Positions 18,447 to 26,863 of a stretch of DNA of 64,000 bases are shown piece after piece. Positions within the stretch are counted from its first letter, which is position 1. Every line of letters starts with the position of its first letter. The stretch spans positions 2,790,001-2,854,000 of the forward strand of contig NZ_CP041656.2 of assembly GCF_007290395.2 (NCBI RefSeq). Reading direction: 5' to 3'. A model generated the notes under the pieces. That model ran no database searches. It was not told where the DNA came from and was given only the letters and a program-made list of their open reading frames with translations. The DNA is from Bradyrhizobium cosmicum. Lineage in GTDB: Bacteria; Pseudomonadota; Alphaproteobacteria; Rhizobiales; Xanthobacteraceae. The position numbers and the translations under genes were made by a program.

Positions 18447-19295
18447 TTAAGTCTGCCGCTGTGATTGCGATTGCGACTGGCCGCCGCGGCCGGCCTGCTC
18501 AACCTTGACGGCGACCGTCAGCGTCTCCGCGCCGCCGCCATAGCGGGTGCCGCGCACGGGCGCGGCGCCGAGATAATCGAGCCCGATCGCGACGCGGACA
18601 TGGGCGTCGGTGGTGCAGATGCTGTTGGCGGGATCGAAGCCGACCCAGCCGAGATCAGCCACGTAGGCTTCCGCCCAGGCATGTCCGGCGTCCTGATGTA
18701 CCGTGCCGTCGGCGCGCAGGAAATGGCCGGAGACGAAGCGCGCCGGCACGCCGCCGCTGCGGGCGCAGGCGATGAAGATGTGCGCGTAGTCCTGGCAGAC
18801 GCCGCGCTTGAGCGTGAACGCTTCGGCCGCCGAGGTGCCGCTGTTGGTCGGATCCTCATCGAAGGTCATGTGGTCGGCGATCTCCGTCATCAGCGTGTGC
18901 AGAAAGCCGAGCGTGTCGCTCTCGGCCTCGCTGCGCAACTGGCGCGCCACCGCGGCCATCGCCGGATTGACCTCGGTCAGTTCGGTCGTGCGCAGGAACA
19001 TGCCGGCCGGAAAGCGTTCGTCGGCGCCGCGCAGCACGCCGCCGGTATCATGGGTCTCGATCAGGCCCTCGGCGATGATCTTGATGTCGCCGACGGGGCC
19101 GCACGACAGCACGTGGGTGACGTTGCCGAAGGCGTCCTCATGGGTGTCGAGCTTGGTATCGGTAGAGACGTCGATCTGCCACTCCGCGACGTATTGCCCG
19201 TCATGGCTGCACGGTGTCATGCGCAGGATCTGGATCACGCTGGTGGCCGGCGGCTCGTAGCGATAGGTCGTGGTGTGCTGGATTCGCAGGCGCAT
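18447..19295 (-). CDS. Transglutaminase-like protein of the Anbu cluster
   Basis: The 282-residue protein has the bacterial transglutaminase N-terminal region (MRLRIQHTTTYRYEPP) and a catalytic core with C167 (GVCQDYAHIF), H205 (DAGHAWAEAY) and D221 (FDPAN), giving the papain-like Cys-His-Asp triad. Family members are probably peptidases or amide-forming enzymes rather than true crosslinkers. It follows the ATP-grasp and alpha-E genes. A Gln/Ser-rich tail (QSQSQSQRQT) ends the protein. Confidence 0.92.
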   Translation of the reverse strand: MRLRIQHTTTYRYEPPATSVIQILRMTPCSHDGQYVAEWQIDVSTDTKLDTHEDAFGNVTHVLSCGPVGDIKIIAEGLIETHDTGGVLRGADERFPAGMFLRTTELTEVNPAMAAVARQLRSEAESDTLGFLHTLMTEIADHMTFDEDPTNSGTSAAEAFTLKRGVCQDYAHIFIACARSGGVPARFVSGHFLRADGTVHQDAGHAWAEAYVADLGWVGFDPANSICTTDAHVRVAIGLDYLGAAPVRGTRYGGGAETLTVAVKVEQAGRGGQSQSQSQRQT

Positions 19296-19384
19296 GGTGG
19301 ACCGTGAAGTTAGTGGTTAGACCCGTCTGCCTACTGCGAAGAAGCCCGGCCAAGACGATATCCCGTTTTGTCAGTCGGGGGACA

Positions 19385-20329
19385 TCAGATCAAATACTGC
19401 TTCGTGATGATTTCGCCCAGCCTGGAATTGTCCGCAATGAATTCCTGAATGAATTCATGCACGCCATGCTGGAAAATGTCGTTCATATTGCTGTGTTCGA
19501 GCCGGTTGCGGATGCCGCGGGCGTGGCGCTGGGCCGGGCCCTGGCGGCCGTAGGCGACGCCGATCTGGTCGAGATTGCGCACGAGGTTGCCGTAGCAGCT
19601 CGCCAGCGATCGCGGCAGCGTGTCGTTGAGGATGAGCAGGTCCGCGATCAGCCAGGGTTTCAGCGTCTCGCGATAGACCCAGTGATAGGCCGTCAGCGCC
19701 GACACCGAGCGCAGGATAGAGGTCCACTGGTAGAAGTCGAGCGGGCCGCCGACATGCTCTTCCTCGGGCAGCAGCACGTGGTACTTCACGTCGAGAATAC
19801 GCGCGGTGTTGTCGGCGCGCTCCAGATGCACGCCCATCCGGGAGAACCAGTAGGCGTCGTTGCGCAGCATCGTGCGGTAGGCGGAGCCGTCGAAGCGCAG
19901 CGAGGTCTCCTGTACGAAGCGCAGGAACTTGGCGAGTTCCTCGCGCGTCGAAGTGCCCTTGCTCCAGACTTCCTGCAGCTCGATCCAGGACGAGTTGATG
20001 GTGTCCCACATCTCGCTGGTGAGGGCGGTGCGCACCGAGCGCGAGTTCAGCCGCGCCGCCTCGATGCAGTTTCGGATCGAGGACGGATTGTTCGGCGAGA
20101 ACGAGAGGTATTCGACGACGTTGTGCTCGTTGGCTTCCTCATATTGCTGATAGAAGCTCGCGGCGACGCCGGCGGTCAGCAGCGCCGAGTCCCATTCATT
20201 GGTCTTGCCGATATAGGCGGCGGGCAGCGCGGTGACGCGCAAGGTCGCATCGATGGTGCGCGCGAGATATTCGGCCCGTTCGACGTAGCGGGCGAGCCAG
20301 TAGAGGTTTTCGGCGGTACGCGACAGCAT
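19385..20329 (-). CDS. Alpha-E domain protein
   Basis: This 314-residue, mostly helical protein begins MLSRTAENLYWLARYVERAEYLAR, the signature opening of the alpha-E (DUF403) family. It always or nearly always occurs next to the circularly permuted ATP-grasp gene, here 4 bases upstream, and with transglutaminase-like and Anbu genes. The set is thought to form or modify peptide bonds, but the reaction is unproven. A helical, Glu-rich architecture with no recognisable catalytic motif is seen. Confidence 0.92.
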   Translation of the reverse strand: MLSRTAENLYWLARYVERAEYLARTIDATLRVTALPAAYIGKTNEWDSALLTAGVAASFYQQYEEANEHNVVEYLSFSPNNPSSIRNCIEAARLNSRSVRTALTSEMWDTINSSWIELQEVWSKGTSTREELAKFLRFVQETSLRFDGSAYRTMLRNDAYWFSRMGVHLERADNTARILDVKYHVLLPEEEHVGGPLDFYQWTSILRSVSALTAYHWVYRETLKPWLIADLLILNDTLPRSLASCYGNLVRNLDQIGVAYGRQGPAQRHARGIRNRLEHSNMNDIFQHGVHEFIQEFIADNSRLGEIITKQYLI

Positions 20330-20333
20330 CTGA

Positions 20334-21752
20334 CTACTCGTCCAGGATCCAGGTGTCTTTGGTGCCGCCGCCCTGGCTGGAATTCACCACCAGGGAGCCT
20401 TCCTTCAGCGCCACACGGGTCAGCCCGCCGGGCACGATCGTCGTGGTCTTGCTGCCCGTGAGCACGAAGGGTCGCAAATCGACGTGGCGCGGCGCGAGGC
20501 CGGACGCGGTGCAGGTCGGGCAGGTCGAGAGCGCCAGCGTGGGCTGCGCGATGAAGCCTTCCGGCTCGCGCTTGAGCTTTTCCCGGAACGCCTCGATGGT
20601 CGCTTTCGTCGCGGCGGGTCCGATCAGCATGCCGTAGCCGCCGGATCCGTGCACTTCCTTGACGACGAGCTCGTTCAGATTGTCCAGCACGTAGGCGAGA
20701 TCCTTCGGCTCGCGGCAGCGCCAGGTCGGCACGTTCTTCAGGATCGGCTCCTCGCCGAGATAGAATTTCACGATGTCGGGCATGTAGGAGTAGATCGCCT
20801 TGTCGTCGGCGATGCCGGTGCCGACGGCGTTGGCGAGCGTGATGTTGCCGGCTGCATAGGCCGACATCAGCCCGGGCACACCGAGCACGGAGTCGGGGCG
20901 GAAGGTGAGGGGATCGATGAAATCGTCGTCGACGCGGCGGTAGATCACGTCGACCCGTTTCAGCCCCTCGGTCGTCCGCATGAACACTTCGTTGTTCTTG
21001 ATGATGAGGTCGCGCCCCTCGACCAGCTCGATGCCGAGCTTGTCGGCGAGGAAGGAGTGCTCGTAATAGGCCGAGTTGTAGACGCCCGGCGTGAGCAGCG
21101 CGACCGTCGGCTCGCCGGAGGCGCCCTGCGGGGCGACCGAGCGAAGCGCGGAGAGCAGCTCGTCCGGATAACGCTCGACCGGCGCCACCCGGTGGCGGGC
21201 GAACAGATCCGGAAACAGCCGCATCATGATCTCGCGGTTTTCCAGCATGTAGGACACGCCGGACGGCGTGCGCGCGTTGTCCTCCAGCACGATGAAGTCC
21301 TCGGCGTCGACCCGGACGATGTCGATGCCGGCGATGTGCACGTAGACGTCGTGCGGCACCTGCTGGCCGTTCATCTCGGGGCGGAAGACCGGGTTCTGGA
21401 AGATCAAATCGTCGGGCACGATCCCGGCGCGCAGGATGTCGCGGCCATGATAGATGTCGCGCAGGAACATGTTGAGCGCGCGCACGCGCTGCTTCAGGCC
21501 CTTCTCCAGCAGCGCCCATTCCTTGCCGGACATGATCCGCGGGATCACGTCGAAGGGGATCAGGCGCTCGGTGGATTCGGAATCGCCATAGACGGCAAAG
21601 GTGATGCCGATTCGGCGGAACAGGAGCTCGGCTTCCTGGCGGCGATATTCGAGCGCCTCGGGAGGCGTCTCCTTGAGCCAGCGCGCTAGCTCTTGATAGG
21701 CGGGGCGAAGGTCCCCGCCGGGAATGTTCATTTCGTCAAACGCGACTGCCAT
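20334..21752 (-). CDS. Circularly permuted ATP-grasp (type 2) protein
   Basis: The 472-residue protein contains the family features: GKEWALLEKGLKQRVRALNMFLRDIYHG, DVYVHIAGIDIVR, VLEDNARTPSGVSYMLENRE, and VKEVHGSGGYGML, an ATP-binding strand. The family is predicted to make an amide or peptide bond with ATP. The start is ATG at MAVAFDEMNIPGG; another in-frame ATG lies 39 bases upstream. It heads the cluster and nearly touches the alpha-E gene, so the two are co-translated. Confidence 0.92.
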   Translation of the reverse strand: MAVAFDEMNIPGGDLRPAYQELARWLKETPPEALEYRRQEAELLFRRIGITFAVYGDSESTERLIPFDVIPRIMSGKEWALLEKGLKQRVRALNMFLRDIYHGRDILRAGIVPDDLIFQNPVFRPEMNGQQVPHDVYVHIAGIDIVRVDAEDFIVLEDNARTPSGVSYMLENREIMMRLFPDLFARHRVAPVERYPDELLSALRSVAPQGASGEPTVALLTPGVYNSAYYEHSFLADKLGIELVEGRDLIIKNNEVFMRTTEGLKRVDVIYRRVDDDFIDPLTFRPDSVLGVPGLMSAYAAGNITLANAVGTGIADDKAIYSYMPDIVKFYLGEEPILKNVPTWRCREPKDLAYVLDNLNELVVKEVHGSGGYGMLIGPAATKATIEAFREKLKREPEGFIAQPTLALSTCPTCTASGLAPRHVDLRPFVLTGSKTTTIVPGGLTRVALKEGSLVVNSSQGGGTKDTWILDE

Positions 21753-21974
21753 AGATCCCGACTGTCTCCCTGGCCATGCCTGACAGTGCATGACTTACCC
21801 GGGTGGTAGCAAGGGCCGGGCCAGCGCGATAAGCATGGACTGGCAACATTTAGCGGGGATGGCCGGCGGCTTGCCTGAAAAAATGGCTGAGGACTGCTTA
21901 TTTCGGCAGCAAAACCGCGTGACTTCAACGCGTTACCTCGGCAAAGTCGGGCCGATAGGTGAGGGACTTAAGGC

Positions 21975-22712
21975 ATGAGCGACATCGTCACGGCAGGCAT
22001 TCTGGTGATCGGGGATGAAATCCTGTCCGGTCGGACCAAGGACAAGAATATTGGCTTCATCGCCGAATACCTGACCAATATCGGCATCGACCTCAAGGAA
22101 GTCCGGGTCGTTTCCGACGACGAGGCCGACATCATTGCCGCGTTGGACGCTCTGCGGCATCGCTACACCTATGTCTTTACCACCGGCGGTATCGGGCCGA
22201 CCCACGACGATATCACCGCGGACAGCGTCGCCAAGGCCTTCGGCGTCGGCATCGACCACCATCCGGAGGTGGTCGCCCGCTTCCGCGAGCGCTGGAGCGA
22301 GCAGGACCTCAACGAGGCCCGGCTGCGCATGGCCCGCATCCCCGACGGCGCCGAGCTGATCCAGAGCGCCACCATCCTCGCCCCCGGCTTCAAGATCGGC
22401 AATGTCATCGTCATGGCCGGCGTACCCTCGATCATGCAGGCGATGATGGACATCGTCTCGCCCAAGCTGAAATCCGGCGTACGCATGCTGTCCGAATCGG
22501 TTCGCGCCAACGCGCGGGAGGGCGACATCGGCAGCCCGCTGCGGGAAATCGCCGCCGCCCATCCGGACACCATCATCGGCAGCTATCCCTTCATGGACGA
22601 GGAGCAGAAGCCCAACACCAACCTGGTGGTGCGCTCGCGCGATGCCGACAAGCTTGCGGCGGCAATGGCCGCGGTGAAGGACATGCTGGCCGGATTGAAC
22701 ATCACCCGGTAG
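21975..22712 (+). CDS. CinA-like MoaB/MogA-domain protein (competence/damage-inducible protein A)
   Basis: This 245-residue protein has the molybdopterin-binding fold of the CinA N-terminal domain: [53 protein letters not shown]. The nicotinamide-nucleotide amidase domain found at the C-terminus of full CinA is absent, so it is probably a stand-alone COG1058-type enzyme; related proteins hydrolyse ADP-ribose or FAD. It lies 28 bases upstream of gpt on the same strand, and both may act in nucleotide salvage. Confidence 0.88.
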   Translation: MSDIVTAGILVIGDEILSGRTKDKNIGFIAEYLTNIGIDLKEVRVVSDDEADIIAALDALRHRYTYVFTTGGIGPTHDDITADSVAKAFGVGIDHHPEVVARFRERWSEQDLNEARLRMARIPDGAELIQSATILAPGFKIGNVIVMAGVPSIMQAMMDIVSPKLKSGVRMLSESVRANAREGDIGSPLREIAAAHPDTIIGSYPFMDEEQKPNTNLVVRSRDADKLAAAMAAVKDMLAGLNITR

Positions 22713-22740
22713 CTGCCGGCAGACGAAGCAGGAGACGACG

Positions 22741-23268
22741 ATGGCTGGTGAAGCACCGGAACTGAGTGCGCAGGAGCGGGCAGGCAGGGCCTTCCCGGTC
22801 TCGTGGGACCAGTTCCACAGGGACTGCCGGGCGCTGACCTGGCGCCTCAACGAGGTCGGCCCGTTCCACGCGGTGATCGCCATCACCCGCGGCGGCCTGG
22901 TGCCGGCCGCGATCGTGGCGCGTGAGCTGGGCGTGCGTGTGATCGATACGGTCTGCATCGCCAGCTATGACCACGACAAGCAGGGTGAGCTTCAGGTCCT
23001 CAAGGGCATTTCCGAATCGGCGATGAAGCTCGGCGGCGGCACCGGCAAGGGGCTTTTGATCGTCGACGACCTCGTCGACACCGGCAAGACCGGCAGGCTG
23101 GTGCGCCAGATGCTGCCCGATGCGCATTTTGCCACCGTCTACGCCAAGCCGAAGGGACGCCCGCTGGTGGATACCTTCATCACGGAAGTGTCGCAGGACA
23201 CCTGGATCTTCTTCCCCTGGGACACCGCACTGTCCTACCACCCGCCGCTCCGCGACGGGGCGGCGTGA
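22741..23268 (+). CDS. gpt: Xanthine phosphoribosyltransferase
   Basis: The 175-residue protein has the type I PRTase fold: [22 protein letters not shown], and the PRPP-binding loop [13 protein letters not shown]. The C-terminal TWIFFPWDT matches the Gpt xanthine/guanine transferases. It converts xanthine and guanine to their nucleotides using PRPP in the cytosol. The ATG follows AGGAGACGACG closely. It is downstream of the CinA-like gene. Confidence 0.92.
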   Translation: MAGEAPELSAQERAGRAFPVSWDQFHRDCRALTWRLNEVGPFHAVIAITRGGLVPAAIVARELGVRVIDTVCIASYDHDKQGELQVLKGISESAMKLGGGTGKGLLIVDDLVDTGKTGRLVRQMLPDAHFATVYAKPKGRPLVDTFITEVSQDTWIFFPWDTALSYHPPLRDGAA

Positions 23269-23278
23269 TCTTTCTTCA

Positions 23279-23411
23279 CCTCGCCCCGCTTGCGGGGAGA
23301 GGTCGCGCCGCAGGCGCGGGTGAGGGGGACTTTCCGCGAGTCCAATTCTCACCGACCTAGCGGAGGCTCCCCCTCATCCCGACCTTCTCCCCGCAAGCGG
23401 GGAGAAGGAGA
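23279..23411. repeat. Palindromic intergenic repeat ('CCCCGCTTGCGGGG' type)
   Basis: Two hairpins, CCCCGCTTGCGGGG and CTCCCCGCAAGCGGGGAG, bracket the element, and the outer arms are mutual complements. A copy of the left half lies near 59.2 kb. It may terminate gpt transcription. Confidence 0.75.
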
Positions 23412-23422
23412 AGAGAGCAGCC

Positions 23423-24040
23423 ATGCCCCTGCAAAACCGCGTCACGCCGACCGGCGAGATCATCGCCACGCCGCATCGCGGCCTGTTCACCGGCAATCGC
23501 GGCATCATCCATGATCCCGCGACGAAGACGCTGCTGAAGAAGCGCTGGTCGTCGCAGGCCTGGATCACCTGCCTGTGCGAATTCCGCGGTTGGCGGCGGC
23601 CGGTGATGGCGCGGCGAAGCTGGACCGAGCTGTTCTTCCTCGACGAAGCCACGGCCTTTGCGGCGGGTCATCGGCCCTGCTTCTTCTGCCGCCGCGACGA
23701 TGCCAAGCGGTTTCGCGCGGCGTGGGAAGCGGGCAATGGTGTGCGCAACGTGACTGCGAAGGCGATGGATGCCCAACTGCATCTGGAGCGGCTCGATCAT
23801 GGCAGCAAGCGCTTGCATGCGCTGCCGATGCCGCTCGCGGAATTGCCCGATGGCACGATGGTGCAGCAGGAGGACGGCTGCTTTCTGGTCACACAAGGCA
23901 AGGCTTTGCTGTGGTCACCCCAGGGCTACGTGCCGCATGCACGCGCCCTCGATCGCCTGATGTTGCTGACGCCGCCATCCACGCTGCGCGCAATTATCGC
24001 CGGCTATCAGCCGGTGCTGCATCCCACCGCGCGCTTCTAG
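23423..24040 (+). CDS. Conserved hypothetical protein with a Cys-x2-Cys motif
   Basis: I do not recognise a named function for this 205-residue protein. It begins MPLQNRVTPTGEIIATPHRG, contains a GHRPCFFCRRDDAKRF segment (CxxC near residue 77), and ends with VPHARALDRLMLLTPPSTL. The composition is normal for the genome, there is no signal peptide or membrane segment, and the frame is intact. The CxxC with preceding His-Arg-Pro suggests a small metal site. It is convergent with the tiny secreted protein on the other strand, overlapping its stop by four bases. Confidence 0.7.
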   Translation: MPLQNRVTPTGEIIATPHRGLFTGNRGIIHDPATKTLLKKRWSSQAWITCLCEFRGWRRPVMARRSWTELFFLDEATAFAAGHRPCFFCRRDDAKRFRAAWEAGNGVRNVTAKAMDAQLHLERLDHGSKRLHALPMPLAELPDGTMVQQEDGCFLVTQGKALLWSPQGYVPHARALDRLMLLTPPSTLRAIIAGYQPVLHPTARF

Positions 24041-24273
24041 CGCAGCGGCTTGCCCTCTTCATCCACGGTCGTCCGCGCATCGCGCAGTGCCCATTCGCGG
24101 ATCACCTGCCGGCAACGGGTCAGCTCGGCTTCGCTGGCGGCACTCGCGTCCTTCGACGCCCGCTCGACCATCGCCTTGCAGTTCAAGAGCACGGAGCGAT
24201 CCTCCGCGCGCACGGGCAGCGCGATCGCCGCGAGAGCCGCGACGACGAGGACCAGGCGGACCACCACCATCAT
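24037..24273 (-). CDS. Small secreted protein, coupled to core metE
   Basis: This 78-residue protein has a signal peptide (MMVVVRLVLVVAALAAIALPVRAE, cleaved near residue 23) and a mature domain of about 55 residues with two Cys (LNCKAM, TRCRQV) and many charged residues, likely helical with a disulfide. The start ATG overlaps the metE-like stop as ATGA, so translation is coupled to the upstream gene. The function is unknown. Its preserved leader and coupling argue that it is real. Confidence 0.75.
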   Translation of the reverse strand: MMVVVRLVLVVAALAAIALPVRAEDRSVLLNCKAMVERASKDASAASEAELTRCRQVIREWALRDARTTVDEEGKPLR

Positions 24274-25292
24274 CCAAGCTTCTCGCGTGCCAGCGCGGCG
24301 CCGGCACCGAGCGCCATCAGCTTGGCTTCGGCGATGTCGCGCCGCATCGGCGCCATGCCGCAATTGGTAGTGGCAATGATGTTGCTCTTCGGGACGAATT
24401 TCGACACCGCGTCGATCACCTTGACAACATCTTCCGCGGTCTCGACCTCGTCGCTGGCAACGTCGATCACGCCGGCCTGCACGATCTTGGTCTTGAGCAG
24501 CGCGAGCAGGTCGAGCGGGACCTTCGAGTTTCGGCACTCGATCGCGACCTGCTGGATCGGGCTGGCATCGATCGCCGGGAAGATCTGCTCGTACTGGCGC
24601 CATTGTGCGCCGAGCGTCTCCTTCCAGTCGGTATTGGCCTTGATGCCATAGCCGTAGCAGATGTGCACGGCCGTGGCGCAGGTGAGACCTTCCGCGGCGC
24701 GCTCGAGCGCCTTGATGCCCCAGTCGTTGACCTCGTCCATGTAGACGTTGAAGGCGGGCTCGTCGAACTGCACGAGATCGACGCCGTCGGCCTGCAACGC
24801 CTTGGCCTCCTCGTTCAGCAACTCGGCGAAGGCAAAAGCCATCTTGACGCGGTCGCCGTAGTAGCGATCGGCAATGGTGTCGATGATGGTCATCGGGCCG
24901 GGCAGGGTGAATTTCAGCTTCTTCTTCGTATGTGTGCGGGCGACGCGGGCCTCGTCGGCATGGACGCGGCCCTTGAGCCGGAGCGGCGCGACCACCTGCG
25001 GCACCATCGCCTTGTAGCGGTCCTTGCGGATGCCCATCTCGACCTTGTGAGCGAAGTCGATGCCCTCGATCTTCTCCAGGAACCCGTGCACGAAATGCTG
25101 GCGGGCCTGTTCGCCCTCGGTGACGATGTCGATGCCGGCATCCTCCTGGACCTTGATCGCGAGCATGGTCGCATCGCGCTTGGCGCGCGCGAGCTCATCG
25201 CCTTGCGATTTCCAGGGCGCCCAGAGCATGTTGGGCTCGGCGAGCCATTCCGGCTTCGGCAAGGAGCCGGCGATCGTGGTTGGAAACAGCAT
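24270..25292 (-). CDS. Core-type cobalamin-independent methionine synthase (MetE C-terminal domain)
   Basis: The 340-residue protein corresponds to the catalytic C-terminal barrel of MetE without the N-terminal domain. The zinc ligands are in place: H210 and C212 (AVHICYG), E252 (IECRNSK) and C311 (TTNCGM). It also has FTLPGPMTIID and VQFDEPA. It transfers a methyl group to homocysteine; the natural methyl donor of such short forms is uncertain and may not be polyglutamylated methyl-folate. The start is the ATG at MLFPTTIAGSLPKPEW; a 14-residue longer version is possible. Confidence 0.88.
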   Translation of the reverse strand: MLFPTTIAGSLPKPEWLAEPNMLWAPWKSQGDELARAKRDATMLAIKVQEDAGIDIVTEGEQARQHFVHGFLEKIEGIDFAHKVEMGIRKDRYKAMVPQVVAPLRLKGRVHADEARVARTHTKKKLKFTLPGPMTIIDTIADRYYGDRVKMAFAFAELLNEEAKALQADGVDLVQFDEPAFNVYMDEVNDWGIKALERAAEGLTCATAVHICYGYGIKANTDWKETLGAQWRQYEQIFPAIDASPIQQVAIECRNSKVPLDLLALLKTKIVQAGVIDVASDEVETAEDVVKVIDAVSKFVPKSNIIATTNCGMAPMRRDIAEAKLMALGAGAALAREKLG

Positions 25293-25413
25293 GGCGGCCC
25301 TCCCGGCAGGTTGTGTTGCGCCCCTTCCTGCCATGTCTTAACGTCGAGGTACAGAACAACAAAAGTCGCTCGCTATTCCGGTGAAGCAAGCAGGGAAGGC
25401 CAAGGAAAAGGTC

Positions 25414-26115
25414 ATGATCGACCTCTATTATGCGCCGACGCCGAACGGCTGGAAAATCTCGATCATGCTGGAGGAACTCGCGCTCCCCTACAGCGTGAAG
25501 CCCGTCAATATCCGTGCCGGTGAGCAGTTCAGCCCGGAGTTTCTGGCGATCTCCCCCAACAATCGTATTCCCGCGATCGTCGATCACGCGCCCGCCGATG
25601 GCGGCGGACCGTTCTCGGCGTTCGAGACCGGCGCAATCCTGATCTATCTGGCAGAGAAAACCGGCCGCTTGCTGCCCAATGATTTGCGCGGACGATCCAC
25701 CACCATCCAGTGGGTGATGTGGCAGATGGCCGGTCTCGGGCCGATGCTCGGCCAGCACGGGCATTTCGCGCTTTATGCGGCGGAGAAGATCCCCTACGCG
25801 ATCGAGCGCTATCGCGACGAAGCCGCGCGGCTCTATGGCGTGCTCGACCGTCAATTGGCCAAGACCGGCGCCTATGTCGCCGGCGACTATTCCATCGCCG
25901 ATATCGCCTGCTTCCCCTGGACCATGACCCACAAGGCGCAGGGCTTCACGCTCGACGACTATCCGAACGTCAAGCGCTGGTACGCCGAGGTGCGTGCCAG
26001 GCCTCAGGTGCAGGCAGGACTTGCGATCGGGAAATTCGTGAAAGAGCCGTTCGACGAGGAATCACGCAAGATCATGTTTGGGCAGAGGGCTAAGGAAGTA
26101 TTGGGAAAGCAGTAG
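25414..26115 (+). CDS. Glutathione S-transferase family protein (YfcG/Ure2-like)
   Basis: This 233-residue protein has a GST N-terminal domain (IDLYYAPTPNGWKISIMLEELALPY, NNRIPAIVDH, FSAFETGAILIYLAEKTG) and a helical C-terminal domain (YSIADIACFPW). The TPNGWK motif is typical of the YfcG/Ure2p-like class, which shows disulfide reductase activity with glutathione. The start ATG sits behind AAGGAAAAGG; a GTG start 33 bases upstream is less likely. It is divergent from the metE-like gene. Confidence 0.88.
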   Translation: MIDLYYAPTPNGWKISIMLEELALPYSVKPVNIRAGEQFSPEFLAISPNNRIPAIVDHAPADGGGPFSAFETGAILIYLAEKTGRLLPNDLRGRSTTIQWVMWQMAGLGPMLGQHGHFALYAAEKIPYAIERYRDEAARLYGVLDRQLAKTGAYVAGDYSIADIACFPWTMTHKAQGFTLDDYPNVKRWYAEVRARPQVQAGLAIGKFVKEPFDEESRKIMFGQRAKEVLGKQ

Positions 26116-26128
26116 CCCCCCGCTGTCT

Positions 26129-26221
26129 CCTCGTCATTGCGAGCGAAGCGAAGCAATCCAGACTGGTTCAGCGGAAAGATTCTGGATTGCTTCGTCGCTT
26201 CGCTCCTTGCAATGACGAGGA
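26129..26221. repeat. Palindromic intergenic repeat ('CGTCATTGCGAG' type)
   Basis: Outer arms CCTCGTCATTGCGAG... and ...GCAATGACGAGG are complementary, and the inner arms GAAGCAATCCAG / CTGGATTGCTTC pair around a loop. It is the cleanest of three such elements in the window. Confidence 0.85.
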
Positions 26222-26254
26222 GAGAGCGAGAGACATAAACACAAAGGAAACGCC

Positions 26255-26863
26255 ATGATCGAATTCTTCTTCGACTGTTCCAGCCCCTGGACCTATCTCG
26301 CCTTCCACAACATTCAGCCGCTGGCAAAGGAGCTCGGCGTCAAGATTGTCTGGCGGCCGATCCTGGTCGGCGGCATCTTCAACACCGTCAATCCCAGCGT
26401 CTACGCCCAGCGCGAGACGCCGGTGCCGCTGAAGGCGCGCTACGTGAAGAAGGACCTCGCGGACTGGGCGCGCTCGGCTGGGCTGTCGATCAAGATGCCG
26501 CCGACCGTATTCCCGGTGAACAGCGTCAAGGCCATGCGCGGCTGCATCTGGCTGGGTGCGGACATGGTGCCGTTCGCCACCGCCGTGTTCGAGGCCTATT
26601 GGGGCGGTGACAAGGACATCTCGCAGGATGCGGTGCTCGCCGGGATCTGCAAGAAGGTCGGCATCGACGAGCAGAAGTTTTTCGCGGGCATTTCGGAGCA
26701 GGCGATCAAGGACCAGCTCAAGGCCAACACCGAAGAAGTCATTGCGCGCGGCGGGTTCGGCTCGCCGACGATCTTCGTCAACAAGACCGACATGTATTTT
26801 GGCAACGACCGGCTGCCGTTGATCCGCGAGGCCCTGCTGCGCAGCAAGGCGAGTGCGGCCTGA
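26255..26863 (+). CDS. 2-hydroxychromene-2-carboxylate isomerase/DsbA-family protein
   Basis: This 202-residue protein has a DsbA-like thioredoxin fold (MIEFFFDCSSPWTYLAFHNIQ, FGSPTIFVN). The redox CxxC is replaced by SSPW, the serine form found in HCCA isomerases and kappa-class GSTs, which use glutathione to isomerise aromatic breakdown products. Its stop TGA overlaps the ATG of the quinone reductase by one base (TGATG), so the two are co-translated. The real substrate is unknown. Confidence 0.88.
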   Translation: MIEFFFDCSSPWTYLAFHNIQPLAKELGVKIVWRPILVGGIFNTVNPSVYAQRETPVPLKARYVKKDLADWARSAGLSIKMPPTVFPVNSVKAMRGCIWLGADMVPFATAVFEAYWGGDKDISQDAVLAGICKKVGIDEQKFFAGISEQAIKDQLKANTEEVIARGGFGSPTIFVNKTDMYFGNDRLPLIREALLRSKASAA

